Assembly: GCA_040398845.1 (NCBI GenBank)
Contig: JBBATH010000016.1
Location: forward strand, 1-64,000
DNA length: 64,000 nucleotides
Source of the DNA: WLND01 sp040398845
Lineage (GTDB): Bacteria > Actinomycetota > Actinomycetes > S36-B12
Direction: 5' to 3'
Shown here: piece by piece, positions 1-8,762 of the stretch
Numbering within the stretch: the stretch's first letter is position 1
Layout: each line of letters opens with the position of its first letter
Program-made: the position numbers and the translations under genes
Notes under the pieces: model-generated
Seen by the model: only the letters and a program-made list of their open reading frames with translations
Databases searched by the model: none
Told to the model about the DNA's origin: nothing

Positions 1-1
1 A

Positions 2-76
2 CCCGGCGGCACCACCCCACCACCCGGCGGCACCACCCCACCACCCGGCGGCACCACCCCACCACCCGGCGGCACC
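2..76 (+). repeat. 21-bp tandem repeat coding PGGTTPP
   Basis: Three full units (2-22, 23-43, 44-64) and a partial fourth repeat the same 21 bases without change. They code for a seven-residue PGGTTPP unit in the N-terminal region of the DUF4190-like protein. The array may continue to the left of the window. Perfect identity suggests that copy number changes by slippage. Confidence 0.9.
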
Positions 77-385
77 CCGGGTGTGCTGCCGCCACCTGGA
101 AGTCAGTTCCAAGCCCAGGCGAGGACAAGCGGGGTCAGCAACACGATCGGAAACCTCGCGCTGCTCTCCGCCATCCTCGGTTTCTGCTGCGTTCCATTCG
201 CGGGTAGCGTCATCGGGATTGTCATGGGGAGGATCGGAATAGACCGGGCGAAGCGCGGACTTGCAACAAATGGGAGCGTCGCGCAAGCCGCTTTCTGGCT
301 TGGTGTGGTCGGCGTCGCGGCTAGCGTCATCGGCGTCTTCGTCACCATCATTCTCTCCGTCATCAATTCGTCCAGCGGCGCCTGA
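2..385 (+). CDS. DUF4190-like membrane protein, 5' end outside window
   Basis: The frame is open from the window edge, so the true start lies to the left. The visible part begins with a Pro/Gly/Thr-rich region (PGGTTPP repeats), then a short linker, and ends with a membrane domain: SNTIGNLALLSAILGFCCVP, then an amphipathic GRIGIDRAKRG stretch, then AAFWLGVVGVAASVIGVFV. A hydrophobic helix, a short basic loop and a second helix is the usual DUF4190 layout, often with a disordered Pro/Gly-rich N-terminus. No enzymatic role is known. An internal GTG at 83 could give a 100-residue protein, but the upstream repeat is in frame and codes cleanly, so the longer reading is preferred. A strong hairpin follows the stop codon. 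Confidence 0.75.
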   Translation, partial: PGGTTPPPGGTTPPPGGTTPPPGGTPGVLPPPGSQFQAQARTSGVSNTIGNLALLSAILGFCCVPFAGSVIGIVMGRIGIDRAKRGLATNGSVAQAAFWLGVVGVAASVIGVFVTIILSVINSSSGA

Positions 386-411
386 TTCGTCGAAGTGGAC
401 TGCTAGGGCAA

Positions 412-439
412 GGCCTCGGCGCCGTTCGGCGCCGAGGCC
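412..439 (+). terminator. Perfect 12-bp hairpin after the DUF4190 gene
   Basis: GGCCTCGGCGCC at 412-423 pairs perfectly with 428-439 around a GTTC loop, 26 bases after the stop codon. There is no long U tract, which is common for GC-rich actinobacterial terminators. The rest of 440-594 holds nothing I can recognise. Confidence 0.7.
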
Positions 440-594
440 GTCGCGCTTGACCCGCAGCCTGCAAGGACCAGTACCCCCAAACACCGCGCCCGCCACGTTC
501 AACGACCGTTGTGCCCCACGCCCGTCGTCGGTGGAGTGTCCTGCGTCGCCTCGCTCACCACCGGTACCACCTGATCCGTCATCCACGCCCGTCC

Positions 595-690
595 GGATGA
601 AATGACCAAGAAGAGCACCAAATGACCACGTAAACGTACATTTCAGCCGGATTCCGGATGAAATGACGGGGAAAGGGGGCGTGGGAGGGG
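595..690 (+). repeat. Hairpin/G-tract element, copy A
   Basis: This is the first of four related intergenic elements. The core is 595-671. Arm 1 is GGATGAAATGACC (595-607), arm 2 contains CAAATGACCA (619-628), and the closing hairpin is CATTTCAGCCGG-ATT-CCGGATGAAATG (639-665) with one mismatch. A G tract follows (668-690) with runs of 4, 5, 3 and 4 G separated by loops of 3, 3 and 1 bases, which fits a G-quadruplex motif. The element ends one base before the stop codon of the minus-strand DUF3017 gene, between two convergent genes. Copies B (27415-27505) and C (58766-58886) align without gaps over 77 bases. Confidence 0.85.
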
Positions 691-691
691 C

Positions 692-1021
692 TTAGTTTGG
701 GGCTGGGACCCAGAAGGTGAAGATCGTCAGCCCGATCCCTAGTGCTGCGAGTACCAGGACATCCGTCCTGCGCGACCTCACCGCGAGCATCCCGACATCA
801 CCATTTGGCATCATGAGTCGCAAGAACATAGCGAGAAGAACGCTGGCTGACAGCACGATCGACCCGCGCCGGAAGTGGTCGGTCCCGATCATGACGAGCG
901 CCACCCCGAGGCCGAAAAGCACCACGCTGATCGGCCACTGAGCGAATGACAGCCGACCCCAGCTCCGCGGTTGCCGGATCGGCCGAACCTGCGCGAGACG
1001 CTCATCAGGCTCATCGGTCAC
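692..1021 (-). CDS. DUF3017 membrane protein
   Basis: A 109-residue protein with an N-terminal cytosolic stretch (about 1-27) and three hydrophobic segments: WPISVVLFGLGVALVMIG, IVLSASVLLAMFLRLMM and VLVLAALGIGLTIFTFWV. Size, helix pattern and position directly after folD (4-bp overlap) match the actinobacterial DUF3017 family. The function of that family is unknown. It is probably co-translated with folD. Confidence 0.85.
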   Translation of the reverse strand: MTDEPDERLAQVRPIRQPRSWGRLSFAQWPISVVLFGLGVALVMIGTDHFRRGSIVLSASVLLAMFLRLMMPNGDVGMLAVRSRRTDVLVLAALGIGLTIFTFWVPAPN

Positions 1022-1863
1022 TGCCGCTCGGCCTCCTCGACCACGTTCATGATGAGCATGGCGCGGGTCATCGGGCCCACACCACCGGGCATCGGCGCGA
1101 CGAACCCTGCAACGTCCATGACATCCGGGGCGACGTCGCCCACGAGACCCGACTCGGTGCGGGTGATCCCGACATCAAGGACCGCCGCACCAGGCCGAAC
1201 GAGCGCACTCGTCACGAGATGCGGCACGCCTGCCGCCGCAACGATGATGTCGGCACTGCGCAGGTAGTCGGCGAGATCATTGGTACCCGTGTGGCACAGG
1301 GTGACGGTGGCGTTCTCGCTTCTGCGAGTGAGGAGGAGTCCGAGCGGACGGCCCACGGTGACGCCGCGACCAACGACCACGACATGCGCCCCGGCGATCG
1401 GCACCTGGTAGCGGCGAAGGAGTGCCACGATGCCTCGAGGGGTGCAGGGCAGGGGTGCATCCTGGCCGAGGACGAGGCGGCCGAGATTCATCGGGTGGAG
1501 GCCGTCGGCGTCCTTGGATGGATCCATGAGTTCCAGGGTGCGGTTCGCGTCGAGTTGTCGGGGAAGCGGTAGTTGGACGATGTAGCCGGTGACGGCAGGG
1601 TCCTCATTGAGCCGGCGGATCTCGTCATCGAGTTGTGCTTGGGTCGTGTCGGCCGGGAGGTCTATCCGTATCGATTCGATACCGACCTCAGCGCAGTCAC
1701 GATGCTTGCCGGTCACATAGGCGTGGCTTCCGGGGTCATCGCCCACGAGGACCGTCCCGAGACCTGGGCTCTTCCCTGCGGCCTTCAGCACATCGACGCG
1801 CGCTCGCAGTTCGGCTTTCACCTCAGACGCAGTCGCCTTGCCATCGAGCATCGTCGCAACCAT
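1018..1863 (-). CDS. folD: Bifunctional methylene-THF dehydrogenase/cyclohydrolase
   Basis: FolD interconverts 5,10-methylene-THF, methenyl-THF and 10-formyl-THF, supplying formyl groups to the purine enzymes coded nearby. The 281 residues match the family length. The catalytic YVTGKHR motif (Tyr and Lys at about 49 and 53), the substrate-binding QLPLPRQLD, the nucleotide-binding VVGRGVTVGRPLG and the C-terminal PGGVGPMT signature are all present. The start is an ATG giving MVATMLDGKATA; a second in-frame ATG four codons later is possible. The gene overlaps DUF3017 by 4 bp. Confidence 0.97.
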   Translation of the reverse strand: MVATMLDGKATASEVKAELRARVDVLKAAGKSPGLGTVLVGDDPGSHAYVTGKHRDCAEVGIESIRIDLPADTTQAQLDDEIRRLNEDPAVTGYIVQLPLPRQLDANRTLELMDPSKDADGLHPMNLGRLVLGQDAPLPCTPRGIVALLRRYQVPIAGAHVVVVGRGVTVGRPLGLLLTRRSENATVTLCHTGTNDLADYLRSADIIVAAAGVPHLVTSALVRPGAAVLDVGITRTESGLVGDVAPDVMDVAGFVAPMPGGVGPMTRAMLIMNVVEEAERQ

Positions 1864-1908
1864 GCGCTCATTGTGTCGGACGTGGACGAGCGCGCCAACC
1901 CACCCACC

Positions 1909-2862
1909 TCATGCCCGTTGGCGACCTCGCAGGGCCCCAACGGCGACCGCCACGAACGTGAGGAGGACTCCGGCAACGAGGTTCACCTTGACTTGGTTAT
2001 CCCCAACTGGCACCAGGACATCGAGGGCGAGCGCCGCGGTCAGTTGGCCGGCGATCGTCGTGAGCGTGAATGCGAGGACGCCGTATCTCGGCACCGCCCA
2101 AGCGGCAGTAAGAATGAACACGCAACCGAAGACGCCGCCCAACCACATCCACCAGGGCCCGGCGGTCGGTACCGTCAATTCATCACCGAGGAACAGTACC
2201 CCGATCGCGGTCCCGATCAGGAGTCCGAGGGTTCCAAAGACGAAGTTCAGGAAGGTTGTCGCAAGCGGTTGACGGGACGCGACCGTGATCCGACCATTGA
2301 GCCCCTGCTGCACCGTCGTCGCGGTCCCTCCAAGCAGGGCGGCCAGGATGGCTGTGAGCGAGAATCCCTCGGCATTGATTGAGCCGCTCGCAGCAACAAC
2401 AACGGCGAACACGGCGATAATCGCCGAGATCACCCGGGCTGACGTGAGGGCGGTGCGGCCGTTGGGCCCGACACCAAGACGATCGACGAGCAGTGCGGTG
2501 GCCGTCTGGCCAACCACGGCCCCCACCGCGAACAGCGCCACCCCGACGATCGCGACGGCGAAACTCGCGCAGGCGATGAACACTCCCCCGAGAACTCCAG
2601 CAGGCACTGCCCACCAGACGAGGGTGCCGTCACGAACGGTCGACGGAATCCGAGCAATTGCCGCACGGATTTCACGGGAGGAGACAGCGATGATGCTGAG
2701 AATCAACAGTCCGATGACGAACGAGAACAACGCAGAGTTCACGCCATTGCCCGAGTGCTGGGTCAACTCACCATTCGACCTCGATTGGAGCGCCGAGGCC
2801 ACCCCCGCGAACATAAAGATCGATGCGAGCCCAGCGGGCCCGGCACGGTGAACGGTGTTCAA
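1909..2862 (-). CDS. DMT-superfamily transporter, DUF606/YdcZ type
   Basis: A 317-residue inner-membrane protein with about ten hydrophobic helices in two homologous halves. NGVNSALFSFVIGLLILS in the first half corresponds to QPLATTFLNFVFGTLGLLIG in the second, the duplicated arrangement of DUF606/YdcZ transporters. Many relatives have one half per gene, so this is the fused form. The substrate is unknown. The gene starts with TTG overlapping the purH stop codon (TTGA), which implies translational coupling to purH; no better start is visible just downstream. Confidence 0.8.
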   Translation of the reverse strand: MNTVHRAGPAGLASIFMFAGVASALQSRSNGELTQHSGNGVNSALFSFVIGLLILSIIAVSSREIRAAIARIPSTVRDGTLVWWAVPAGVLGGVFIACASFAVAIVGVALFAVGAVVGQTATALLVDRLGVGPNGRTALTSARVISAIIAVFAVVVAASGSINAEGFSLTAILAALLGGTATTVQQGLNGRITVASRQPLATTFLNFVFGTLGLLIGTAIGVLFLGDELTVPTAGPWWMWLGGVFGCVFILTAAWAVPRYGVLAFTLTTIAGQLTAALALDVLVPVGDNQVKVNLVAGVLLTFVAVAVGALRGRQRA

Positions 2863-4427
2863 TGGAAGAAGTGGCGAGTCCCCGTGAAGTACATCGTCAC
2901 CCCCGCTTTCCGGGCTGCCTCGATAACTTCATCGTCGCGCACCGACCCACCCGGCTGGACGACGAATCGAACGCCTGCGTCGATGAGGACTTCGAGTCCA
3001 TCCGCGAAGGGGAAGAACGCATCGGAGGATGCCACCGAACCGGCAGCCCGGCCCCTCGCACGGTCAACCGCGAGTCTCGCGGAGTCGACTCGATTCACCT
3101 GACCCATACCGATGCCGACAGCCGCACCGCCCCTAGCAAGGAGAATCGCGTTGGATTTGGCTGACCGAACTGCCCGCCACGCGAACACCAGATCGCCCAG
3201 GGTCTGCTCGTCCGCCGGCTCCCCGCAGGCCAACCGCCATGAAGCCGGACCGTCACCATCAGCCGCAATATCGTCGACCGACTGCACGAGCACGCCGCCG
3301 CTGATCGACCGCATCTCGAGCCGACTCCCCGGGTGGGGGGCACCCACTTCGAGGACCCGCAGGTTCTTTTTCGCGGCTAGGAGGCTCAGTGCTGCGGGCT
3401 CGTATCCCGGGGCGACGATGACCTCGGTGAAGACGTCGATAAGTGCCTCGGCCATCGCGAGCGACACCTCGCGATTGGCTGCCACCACACCGCCGAATGC
3501 CGAGACCGGGTCTGTCTCATGGGCGAGCCGATAGGCGGCCGCGATGTCTGCACCGATCGCGATGCCGCAGGGGTTCGCGTGCTTGATGATGGCAACAGCG
3601 GGCTCGAGGTGGTCGGATGCTGCCCGTCGCGCGGCATCCGCATCGACGAAGTTGTTGTAGGACATCTCCTTGCCCTGATGCTGGAGGGCGCCTGCGACAC
3701 CCGGGTCACGCGAGTGGTTCAAGTAGACGGCCGCGTGCTGGTGCGGGTTCTCGCCGTATCGGAGCACCGATCCACGCTCCCATGCGGCCCCCGTCCACCT
3801 CGCAAAGCCCTCGCCCACCGGATCAGGCGCCACGACCGAACCGAGCCACGACGCGACTGCGATGTCATATGAGGCCGTATGCCCGAAGGCCTCCGCAGCT
3901 AAGCTCGCTCGTTGTTCAAGGCTGAACCCCTCGCCGCACACTGCCTCAATGACCTCGTCATACCTTCGCGGCGACGTCACGATTGCAACGTTCGCGTAGT
4001 TCTTTGCGGACGCCCGAACCATGGCCGGCCCCCCGATATCGATCTGCTCGACGCATTCGTCGATACCAGCCCCGGATGCCACCGTGTCGTTGAACGGATA
4101 GAGGTTGACGATCACGAGTTCAAACGGAGCAATGCCAAGTTCAGCCAGCTCCCGCTCATGCTCGGGCTTGCGCATATCGGCGAGGAGGCCGCCGTGAATA
4201 TGCGGATGAAGGGTCTTGACCCGACCATCGAGGCTCTCGGGGAAGCCGGTGACATCGTTGACGGCAGTCACCGGGCATCCAGCGGCCGCAATCGTCTTCG
4301 CCGTCGATCCGGTCGATACGATCTCGATCCCGGCGGAGCTAAGGGCGCGCGCGAGCACGTCTATCCCGGCCTTGTCGTACACCGACACGAGCGCCCTGCG
4401 GATCTGGCGCCTGCCCTCAGTGTTCAT
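2859..4427 (-). CDS. purH: AICAR formyltransferase/IMP cyclohydrolase
   Basis: PurH carries out the last two steps of IMP synthesis: formylation of AICAR by 10-formyl-THF, then ring closure. The 522 residues contain the N-terminal cyclohydrolase domain (ALVSVYDKAGID at about 12-23, VKTLHPHIHGGLLA) and the C-terminal formyltransferase domain (IKHANPCG with the catalytic Lys-His pair, SAFGGVVAANREV, ending GTRHFFH where most relatives have GTRHFRH). It overlaps purN upstream and the transporter downstream by 4 bp each, so the three form an operon. Confidence 0.97.
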   Translation of the reverse strand: MNTEGRRQIRRALVSVYDKAGIDVLARALSSAGIEIVSTGSTAKTIAAAGCPVTAVNDVTGFPESLDGRVKTLHPHIHGGLLADMRKPEHERELAELGIAPFELVIVNLYPFNDTVASGAGIDECVEQIDIGGPAMVRASAKNYANVAIVTSPRRYDEVIEAVCGEGFSLEQRASLAAEAFGHTASYDIAVASWLGSVVAPDPVGEGFARWTGAAWERGSVLRYGENPHQHAAVYLNHSRDPGVAGALQHQGKEMSYNNFVDADAARRAASDHLEPAVAIIKHANPCGIAIGADIAAAYRLAHETDPVSAFGGVVAANREVSLAMAEALIDVFTEVIVAPGYEPAALSLLAAKKNLRVLEVGAPHPGSRLEMRSISGGVLVQSVDDIAADGDGPASWRLACGEPADEQTLGDLVFAWRAVRSAKSNAILLARGGAAVGIGMGQVNRVDSARLAVDRARGRAAGSVASSDAFFPFADGLEVLIDAGVRFVVQPGGSVRDDEVIEAARKAGVTMYFTGTRHFFH

Positions 4428-4987
4428 GATGTGGCTCCGATCAGTTGGGTGAGCGTCTCGACGAGCAGTTCGCGTTCGACAACCTTGATCCGCTCGTGGA
4501 GGCTGACCTCGGTGTCACCGGGGAGCACCGGCACTGCGCGCTGGGCAAGGATGGTGCCGGTATCGACCCCCTCATCAATGACATGGACGGTGCAGCCGGT
4601 CACCTTGACCCCGTGCCGCAGCGCATCGCGAACCCCGTGCCCGCCAGGGAACGACGGCAGCAGCGCCGGGTGCGTGTTGATGATCCGACCCGGGAACGCG
4701 GAAACGAATACCGGAGCCAGGATCCGCATGAAACCAGCGCTCACCACCCAGTCGGGCCGACAGGCCTGAACAGCTTCCAGGAATGCGGTGTCCCAGTCAC
4801 CTCGCGTCGCGAACCCGCCTGGCTCAACTTCGAAGGCTGGCAGCCCGGCCCTCGACGCCCTGCCGAGGGCTGCTGCGTCGCTCCGATCGCTAGCGACCGC
4901 CACGATGCTCCCACCGATCGCGGAGTCGAGGAGGGCCTGCAGCAGCGTGCCGGAACCCGATGCCAGTACGACGACTCGAGACTCCAC
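4424..4987 (-). CDS. purN: Phosphoribosylglycinamide formyltransferase
   Basis: PurN transfers a formyl group from 10-formyl-THF to GAR, the third step of purine synthesis. The catalytic set is present: NTHPALLPSFPG (Asn and His) and the Asp of HVIDEGVDTG. I chose the GTG at 4987, which gives a 187-residue protein beginning VESRVVVLASGSG, because family members begin just before this glycine loop. An ATG at 5050 would add 21 residues and overlap the upstream gene by 20 bp. The stop overlaps the purH start by 4 bp. The loop reads SGSGTLLQALL; a Leu at this place also occurs in mycobacterial PurN as I recall it. Confidence 0.93.
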   Translation of the reverse strand: MESRVVVLASGSGTLLQALLDSAIGGSIVAVASDRSDAAALGRASRAGLPAFEVEPGGFATRGDWDTAFLEAVQACRPDWVVSAGFMRILAPVFVSAFPGRIINTHPALLPSFPGGHGVRDALRHGVKVTGCTVHVIDEGVDTGTILAQRAVPVLPGDTEVSLHERIKVVERELLVETLTQLIGATS

Positions 4988-5030
4988 GCTGCCCGAGCCT
5001 ACCGCTGGGCCCGCCAGCGGATCCTTGCCG

Positions 5031-5750
5031 CTACGCGACAGCCTCGCCATTGAACTGCCGATACATGTGCACGATGAAGAGCGACGCGAACGGCAGGGTG
5101 ACAAGGGTGAGGATCCCGTAGAAGACGCTGCCGAGAAGTGTGACCAGGAGGCTGAAGAGAACCATGACGATTGCCGGGCCTACATTCCGGCTGATGACCG
5201 AGTAGCTCGCCTTCATTGCCTCCACCGGGCGGTAGCCCCTATCAAGGATGAAAAACGGCCCGAGTTGGAGCAGGAACGCGACAAGGATGCCCGGAATTAC
5301 GCACAGGACGAAGCCAAGGATGACGAGTCCGAGATAGGCGAGAGAAAAGACGATATAGCGGCCGAGGTTTTCAGTCTTCAACAAGACCGTGAACTCAGGC
5401 GCGATTCCACGGCTCACGTCTAGGGCGGCGCGATAGATGCCGATCGTCGCGAGGAAGGACAGTGCTATGAACACAAACGTCACAGCGAGGCCGACAATCG
5501 CCGCGAGGCCGACAGCTGCAGCGCAGGCATTGATCTGTCCAGGCGTCTGGGGGTCGGTGCAGTCCTCAACGATGGCCGCGAGAGGCTGCGAGCCAATCTG
5601 CTGAATCACCTGGATCACGGCCACCACTGCCGCCAGCGCGATGAACGGCAGCGGGTTCCTCTTGAAGGTGTCGAATGCCCAGGAGATCGCCAGTGATACC
5701 TGCGGCCGTGGCGCTGCAGGTCCTGGCATGGATGTTGGTTCGTTAGACAT
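5031..5750 (-). CDS. Polytopic membrane protein, family not identified
   Basis: A 239-residue protein with about five or six membrane segments, starting after a Pro-rich N-terminus (MSNEPTSMPGPAAPRP). The segment LVILGFVLCVIPGILVAFLLQLGPFFIL is followed by a helix EAMKASYSVISRNVGPAI. That pattern is typical of small membrane proteins grouped with DUF975 or the membrane domain of glycerophosphodiester phosphodiesterases. No catalytic residues are visible. It overlaps the PerM-like gene by 8 bp and lies 43 bp before purN, so it is probably in the same transcript. Confidence 0.6.
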   Translation of the reverse strand: MSNEPTSMPGPAAPRPQVSLAISWAFDTFKRNPLPFIALAAVVAVIQVIQQIGSQPLAAIVEDCTDPQTPGQINACAAAVGLAAIVGLAVTFVFIALSFLATIGIYRAALDVSRGIAPEFTVLLKTENLGRYIVFSLAYLGLVILGFVLCVIPGILVAFLLQLGPFFILDRGYRPVEAMKASYSVISRNVGPAIVMVLFSLLVTLLGSVFYGILTLVTLPFASLFIVHMYRQFNGEAVA

Positions 5751-7047
5751 AGCGATCCTTCACTGGTTCGAATCGGTGACCACGCGCATCGTAGGCGGTC
5801 ATATCCCAGTCATCGGGAGCGACGATCGACGATCGCATGAGGAGTGCAACCGGGATCGCCCCGAGGAGCAGCAATCCGCCGCTGAGCAGGGCAACGGTCT
5901 CAGATGGCGGCCCAATGCTCACGAGTCTGTCATCGCCAAGTGAGCCAACAGCGAGGCGAGCCAACACAGCGAGGGAGATACTCGCCATCACGACGGCGCC
6001 CACGACGAGGCTGAGTCGCGCGACAGCTGACCGTTCCGTACGACGTCCAATCACGCCACCCATGATGGCTCCGGCCACGACGCCCGCGAGTGGCAGGGCC
6101 ATGCCAAGGGATCCGAGGTCGTTTGGGAGCGCAGCGAACAGCGGGAAAGGCGGAAGGGGTGACGACTCACCTGCCGAAGCGAAGGGGGAGATCACCACAC
6201 CTGCTCCAAGGACGACGCCTGCGCCGACGAGATAGGAGGTGGCCCACATGATGATCACCGGGGCGTACCCAACGCCCAGCAGGAGCAGCGCAAGGCCGCC
6301 AACCGGCCCAGGGTCGAGGAGCCGCTGGGCGGCAAGCGCCTGCGGGAAATTGAGCCCGAGGGATACCGCTGCAGCAATCGCCCCAAATCCGACAAGGGCG
6401 ACGGCACCGGCGATCGCTGCCGCAACCATCGTTCGTGCATGCGGCGACATGCGCGCCCGTAGTTCAGCCATGAGTCCTGAACCTCGCAGCACTCCCCATG
6501 CCAAGCCGGTCGCCGCCACAAACAGCCCAACGCCAAAGGCTCGGGTCGGGCTCGTCCGAAAGTCAGGGGTGTTGGACAACGAACTCACGCCGGCCAGGAT
6601 GAGTGCGTAGAACACGGCTCCCGCTGCTGCCAGGGCCCCGGCATCATGGAGCGTGGTGACCGCGGTAGCCCGAGCAGCCCATCTGCCGGCATGTCCGAGC
6701 AGTGCCAGCCAGATGAGCAGCAGGCCGAGCGGCAGCAACGAGTAGGTTGCCGAGTCGGCGCGCACTGAGACGCCGTGGGCGATCACCCAGGCCAACCCGG
6801 AATCCCGAAGTGCCACCAGCCAGGAACTCTCGCCACCAGTCGCGGTGAGCCAGACTGCGAAGATAGGGATCGCGATGATGGCGACGCCGATTCCGGTAGC
6901 CCACAGGGCAGCGACAAGCGCCACCCACCAGATCCTGCGCGGAGTCCCGACCTGCTTCGGCGCTGGCTTACTCGGCTTCGTTGACGCAGCCGGCGCCTTG
7001 CTCGCCGAAGGCACTGCTCGCCTATCTGCTGAAGTCGGGGCTGCCAC
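5743..7047 (-). CDS. DUF6350/PerM-like cell-division membrane protein
   Basis: A 434-residue protein with a basic, Ala/Lys/Pro-rich N-terminus (about 1-38) and roughly ten hydrophobic helices. Length, helix content and position just upstream of purN-purH match the actinobacterial DUF6350 family. The mycobacterial member PerM supports division under stress, so that role is an inference here. The start is GTG at 7047. The low-complexity N-terminus (SKAPAASTKPSKPAPK) is presumably cytosolic. It overlaps the next gene by 8 bp. Confidence 0.7.
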   Translation of the reverse strand: MAAPTSADRRAVPSASKAPAASTKPSKPAPKQVGTPRRIWWVALVAALWATGIGVAIIAIPIFAVWLTATGGESSWLVALRDSGLAWVIAHGVSVRADSATYSLLPLGLLLIWLALLGHAGRWAARATAVTTLHDAGALAAAGAVFYALILAGVSSLSNTPDFRTSPTRAFGVGLFVAATGLAWGVLRGSGLMAELRARMSPHARTMVAAAIAGAVALVGFGAIAAAVSLGLNFPQALAAQRLLDPGPVGGLALLLLGVGYAPVIIMWATSYLVGAGVVLGAGVVISPFASAGESSPLPPFPLFAALPNDLGSLGMALPLAGVVAGAIMGGVIGRRTERSAVARLSLVVGAVVMASISLAVLARLAVGSLGDDRLVSIGPPSETVALLSGGLLLLGAIPVALLMRSSIVAPDDWDMTAYDARGHRFEPVKDRYV

Positions 7048-7101
7048 GTGCTCAGACTCTCAAGAATTCGCCGTCGATGCGTCCCGGCGCGCTGAAGAGC
7101 A

Positions 7102-7863
7102 TCAACCCTTCACAATCAACCAAAGAGAGGCCGCGGCTGAGAGGCCCAGCGCGATCCGCGTGAACCACAGCGGTTTCATCCCCCGAAATGCCAGGGCACC
7201 GATACCCGCGCCGAGCACGAGGACAGGGATGAACCAAAGATCGGCAATCAGACTTTCGGGATGGATGAGTCCGAGGCCGAGGACCAGTGGCACCTTGATG
7301 ACGTTGAGAATAAAGAAGAACCAGACGGACGTCCCCATGAACGCCAGCATCGACACCCGCATCTTGACGAGGTAGACGCTCATGGCGGCCCCTCCGGCAT
7401 TCGCGGCCATCGAGGTCATGCCAGCGAGTGTTCCGTAGAACGCAATGGCCGCCCGATTCGTCATTTCCGCCTGCTTCGCCCCGGACTTTCCATCCGAACG
7501 CAAGCGGCGCACTTCGAGGCCGACCGAGATGATGATGAGCACTCCAAGAATCCGACTCAACAGGCCGGTCTCGACGAAGCGGAACAGTAGTGCGGTGAAC
7601 GCGAACCCAACGAGCACGCCGGGGACGAGTCGGCGGATGAGACCCCAGTCGGCATGCTGCCGGTATAGCGCCAAGCCAAACACGTCGCCAAGGATGAGGA
7701 GTGGCACCGCGAAACCGGCCGCACCCGTCGGGGTGAGCGCCGCGGCAAGAACCGGACCGGACAGCACACCGGCCACCGGCATCGCGGTCTTGGAGAACCC
7801 CATGAGGAATACCCCGATCGCGACGCTCAACATGAGCGCTGGCGTCCAAACCTCGGGCATCAT
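7102..7863 (-). CDS. TSUP-family (TauE/SafE) membrane transporter
   Basis: A 253-residue membrane protein with about eight helices in two halves, each starting with a glycine-rich helix motif: GVFLMGFSKTAMPVAGVLSG in the first and YGTLAGMTSMAANAGGAAMS in the second. This duplicated layout is that of the TauE/SafE family, whose members export sulfite or organosulfur and other small anions. The substrate cannot be read from sequence. It lies 54 bp from the PerM-like gene and 15 bp after sucD on the same strand. Confidence 0.88.
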   Translation of the reverse strand: MMPEVWTPALMLSVAIGVFLMGFSKTAMPVAGVLSGPVLAAALTPTGAAGFAVPLLILGDVFGLALYRQHADWGLIRRLVPGVLVGFAFTALLFRFVETGLLSRILGVLIIISVGLEVRRLRSDGKSGAKQAEMTNRAAIAFYGTLAGMTSMAANAGGAAMSVYLVKMRVSMLAFMGTSVWFFFILNVIKVPLVLGLGLIHPESLIADLWFIPVLVLGAGIGALAFRGMKPLWFTRIALGLSAAASLWLIVKG

Positions 7864-7878
7864 CGCCGCGCCACTGCC

Positions 7879-8751
7879 CTACGCCTTCGTCATAATCTCC
7901 CGCATGAGGCGAGCCGTTGCCGAAGGCGTCTTGCCGACCTTGACCCCAACCGCCTCGAGGGCCTCCTGCTTTCCAGCCGCAGTGCCCGACCCGCCGGAGA
8001 CAATCGCGCCCGCATGACCCATGGTCTTGCCCTCGGGGGCCGTGAAGCCGGCGACATAGCCAACGACCGGCTTCGTGACGTGGTCCTTGATGTATGCCGC
8101 CGCACGCTCTTCGGCATCGCCGCCGATCTCACCGATCATGACGATCGCATCGGTATCGGGATCGGCCTCGAACGCTGCGAGGCAGTCGATGTGGGTGGTG
8201 CCGATGATGGGGTCGCCACCGATTCCGACAGCAGTCGAGAAACCGAAGTCGCGCAGTTCGTACATCATCTGGTAGGTCAAGGTGCCCGACTTGGAGACCA
8301 GCCCGATGCGCCCGGGGGGCGTGATGTCGGACGGGATGATGCCCGCGTTTGATTGCCCCGGGGAGATGATCCCAGGGCAGTTCGGACCGATGAGACGGGT
8401 CGCGCCAGAATTCTGCGAATACTGGAAGAACTTCGCGGTGTCGTGGACCGGGATGCCCTCGGTGATCACGACCGCGAGTTCGATGCGAGCATCGATGGCC
8501 TCGATGACGGCTGCCTTGGCGAAACGGGGCGGCACGAACACGACCGTGACATTGGCGCCGGTAGCCGCCATGGCATCCTGAACCGAGTCATAGATCGGGA
8601 TGCCATCGACATCCTGGCCTGCCTTGCCTGGGGTAACTCCGGCAACGACCTGCGCACCGGAGGCAACCATGCGCCGCGTGTGCTTCGTGCCCTCGCCGCC
8701 GGTCATGCCTTGGACGAGGATGCGGGAATTCTTGTCGAGCCAGATAGCCAT
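7879..8751 (-). CDS. sucD: Succinyl-CoA synthetase, alpha subunit
   Basis: The alpha subunit binds CoA and carries the phosphohistidine intermediate of the TCA-cycle enzyme that makes ATP or GTP from succinyl-CoA. The 290 residues include the N-terminal CoA-binding Rossmann fold (ILVQGMTGGEGTKHTRRM), IGPNCPGIISP, and the active-site GHAGAIVSGGSGTA with the catalytic His near residue 246. The gene begins 11 bp after the sucC stop codon, so the two are one operon. Confidence 0.97.
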   Translation of the reverse strand: MAIWLDKNSRILVQGMTGGEGTKHTRRMVASGAQVVAGVTPGKAGQDVDGIPIYDSVQDAMAATGANVTVVFVPPRFAKAAVIEAIDARIELAVVITEGIPVHDTAKFFQYSQNSGATRLIGPNCPGIISPGQSNAGIIPSDITPPGRIGLVSKSGTLTYQMMYELRDFGFSTAVGIGGDPIIGTTHIDCLAAFEADPDTDAIVMIGEIGGDAEERAAAYIKDHVTKPVVGYVAGFTAPEGKTMGHAGAIVSGGSGTAAGKQEALEAVGVKVGKTPSATARLMREIMTKA

Positions 8752-8762
8752 TGCGCGCGCCC

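Noticed and set aside
2..76. CRISPR-like array at the left edge
   Set aside because: Units are contiguous 21-mers without spacers and code a PGGTTPP repeat.
946..2382. Long plus-strand frames opposite folD and the transporter
   Set aside because: They are antisense to well-recognised genes, have charged low-information sequences and no family signatures; high GC makes such frames common.
4424..4987. Leu instead of Asn in the PurN glycine loop (SGSGTLLQALL)
   Set aside because: First seen as odd, but mycobacterial PurN has a comparable Leu as I recall, so it appears normal for the lineage.
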